Assembly: GCA_020630115.1 (NCBI GenBank) | Contig: JAHDCA010000062.1 | Coordinates: 1 to 5,932, forward strand | Source: Candidatus Dojkabacteria bacterium | Lineage (GTDB): Bacteria > Patescibacteriota > Dojkabacteria > SC72 > JAHDCA01 | DNA length: 5,932 nt | Reading direction: 5' to 3' | Shown: positions 5,592 to 5,932 of the stretch, piece after piece | Numbering within the stretch: position 1 is the first letter of the stretch | Layout of the letters: every line of letters starts with the position of its first letter | Notes under the pieces: generated by a model | Database searches by the model: none | Seen by the model: the letters and a program-made list of their open reading frames with translations, nothing else | What the model was told of the DNA's origin: nothing | Translations under genes and position numbers: made by a program

Positions 5592-5840
5592 ATGAAGAGA
5601 TTGAATATAGATGATGTAGGCAGATTGTCACGTGGTAAATCCACCAAAAGTAAGATTGGTAGTCGAAGGGTTCCGCATAGATTAAACAAGCTTGAGCTTG
5701 AAGCATTTGAGAGAGCAAAGAAGTACGGTTTTCTAAAATACAATAAGAGAAAGTATAGTGTCTCACTGCTTAATGTCTATAATAAGTATTGTGAGATTAA
5801 GAATATTAAACCAATCATCAAAGAGTCACCTTCTCAATAA
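5592..5840 (+). CDS. Small, strongly basic hypothetical protein (82 residues)
   Basis: The product has 22 Lys/Arg against 7 Asp/Glu, no membrane segment and no signal peptide, so it is likely cytoplasmic and may bind nucleic acid or the ribosome. The most structured part is residues 11-48: a Gly/Ser/Lys/Arg stretch with SKIGSRRVPHRL (20-31), then a charged helix LELEAFERAKKYGFL (34-48). That block looks like a conserved motif rather than random sequence, but I cannot name its family. The ATG at 5592 is forced, because TGA occupies the in-frame codon at 5586-5588. The dyad, -10 box and possible leader ORF just upstream support a real, regulated gene. Its last 23 bp overlap the end of a convergent minus-strand gene. 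A 71-residue frame on the opposite strand is judged a shadow, because its composition is unconvincing and it has no start signals. Confidence 0.65.
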   Translation: MKRLNIDDVGRLSRGKSTKSKIGSRRVPHRLNKLELEAFERAKKYGFLKYNKRKYSVSLLNVYNKYCEIKNIKPIIKESPSQ

Positions 5841-5931
5841 ATTCTTCAGCTAAATCAATTTTCTTTTTCAGATCTTTATCTTGCATCCTATCTAGATGGG
5901 TACACATCATTCTCATTCTATGATTTTTACT
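5818..5931 (-). CDS. C-terminal 37 residues of a minus-strand gene running off the right edge
   Basis: Reading the minus strand from the right edge, one frame stays open for 37 codons and ends at TGA (5820-5818). The encoded tail is charged and helix-forming: it includes MCTHLDRMQ, DKDLKKKIDLAEEF and a terminal IEKVTL, and looks like a genuine protein C-terminus. Convergent genes overlapping by a few tens of bases are common. The coding claim rests on composition alone, the start lies outside the window or at one of several internal ATGs, and no family can be assigned. Confidence 0.5.
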   Translation of the reverse strand, partial: SKNHRMRMMCTHLDRMQDKDLKKKIDLAEEFIEKVTL

Positions 5932-5932
5932 C

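Noticed and set aside
5528..5743. Minus-strand 71-residue frame opposite the small basic-protein gene
   Set aside because: The plus-strand frame has better composition and upstream signals; this one looks like its complement.
1..5932. Alternative genetic code with UGA read as an amino acid
   Set aside because: All complete genes read through in full without in-frame TGA, and the in-frame TGA before 5592 is best explained as non-coding.

Overview
This is a low-GC (about one third by eye), gene-dense bacterial window using the standard code: every complete gene stops at TAA and all Trp codons are TGG. It holds five confident complete genes, one smaller plausible gene, and two genes cut by the window edges. 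No rRNA, tRNA, insertion sequence, CRISPR array or phage gene was seen. The organism cannot be named from sequence alone. The starts mostly lack Shine-Dalgarno sites, several carry a -10 box only 5-8 nt upstream, and one small membrane protein resembles a family I know mainly from Actinobacteria. Together these would fit an actinobacterium-like or Saccharibacteria-like (Patescibacteria) lineage, but that is inference.

Layout: (1) 3-407 (+) is the C-terminal 134 residues of a protein that starts before the window. (2) 408-604 is a non-coding regulatory stretch with several inverted repeats and the candidate promoter of the next gene. (3) 605-1834 (+) is a 12-helix MFS transporter with a GTG start. 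(4) 1891-2631 (+) is an AlaX-type alanyl-tRNA editing hydrolase with intact metal-binding motifs. (5) On the minus strand, converging on these, are an integral-membrane acyltransferase (5381-4359), a second MFS transporter of the same subfamily (4292-3117) and a four-helix small membrane protein (2966-2646). (6) 5382-5591 is a divergent intergenic region with a 17-bp perfect dyad and a possible 17-codon leader ORF. (7) 5592-5840 (+) encodes an 82-residue very basic protein. It overlaps by 23 bp the tail of a minus-strand gene running off the right edge.

Four of the six complete genes encode membrane proteins: two related exporters, a cell-envelope-type acyltransferase and a small unknown. AlaX is a cytoplasmic translation-quality enzyme and appears to be an independent neighbour. 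The gaps (56-150 nt) and candidate promoters before almost every gene suggest mostly single-gene transcription units rather than one operon. I found no convincing new system. The observations most worth checking are the clustered, helically phased dyads in front of the first MFS gene, a related element in front of the second, the leaderless-looking starts, and the leader ORF plus dyad before the small basic protein.
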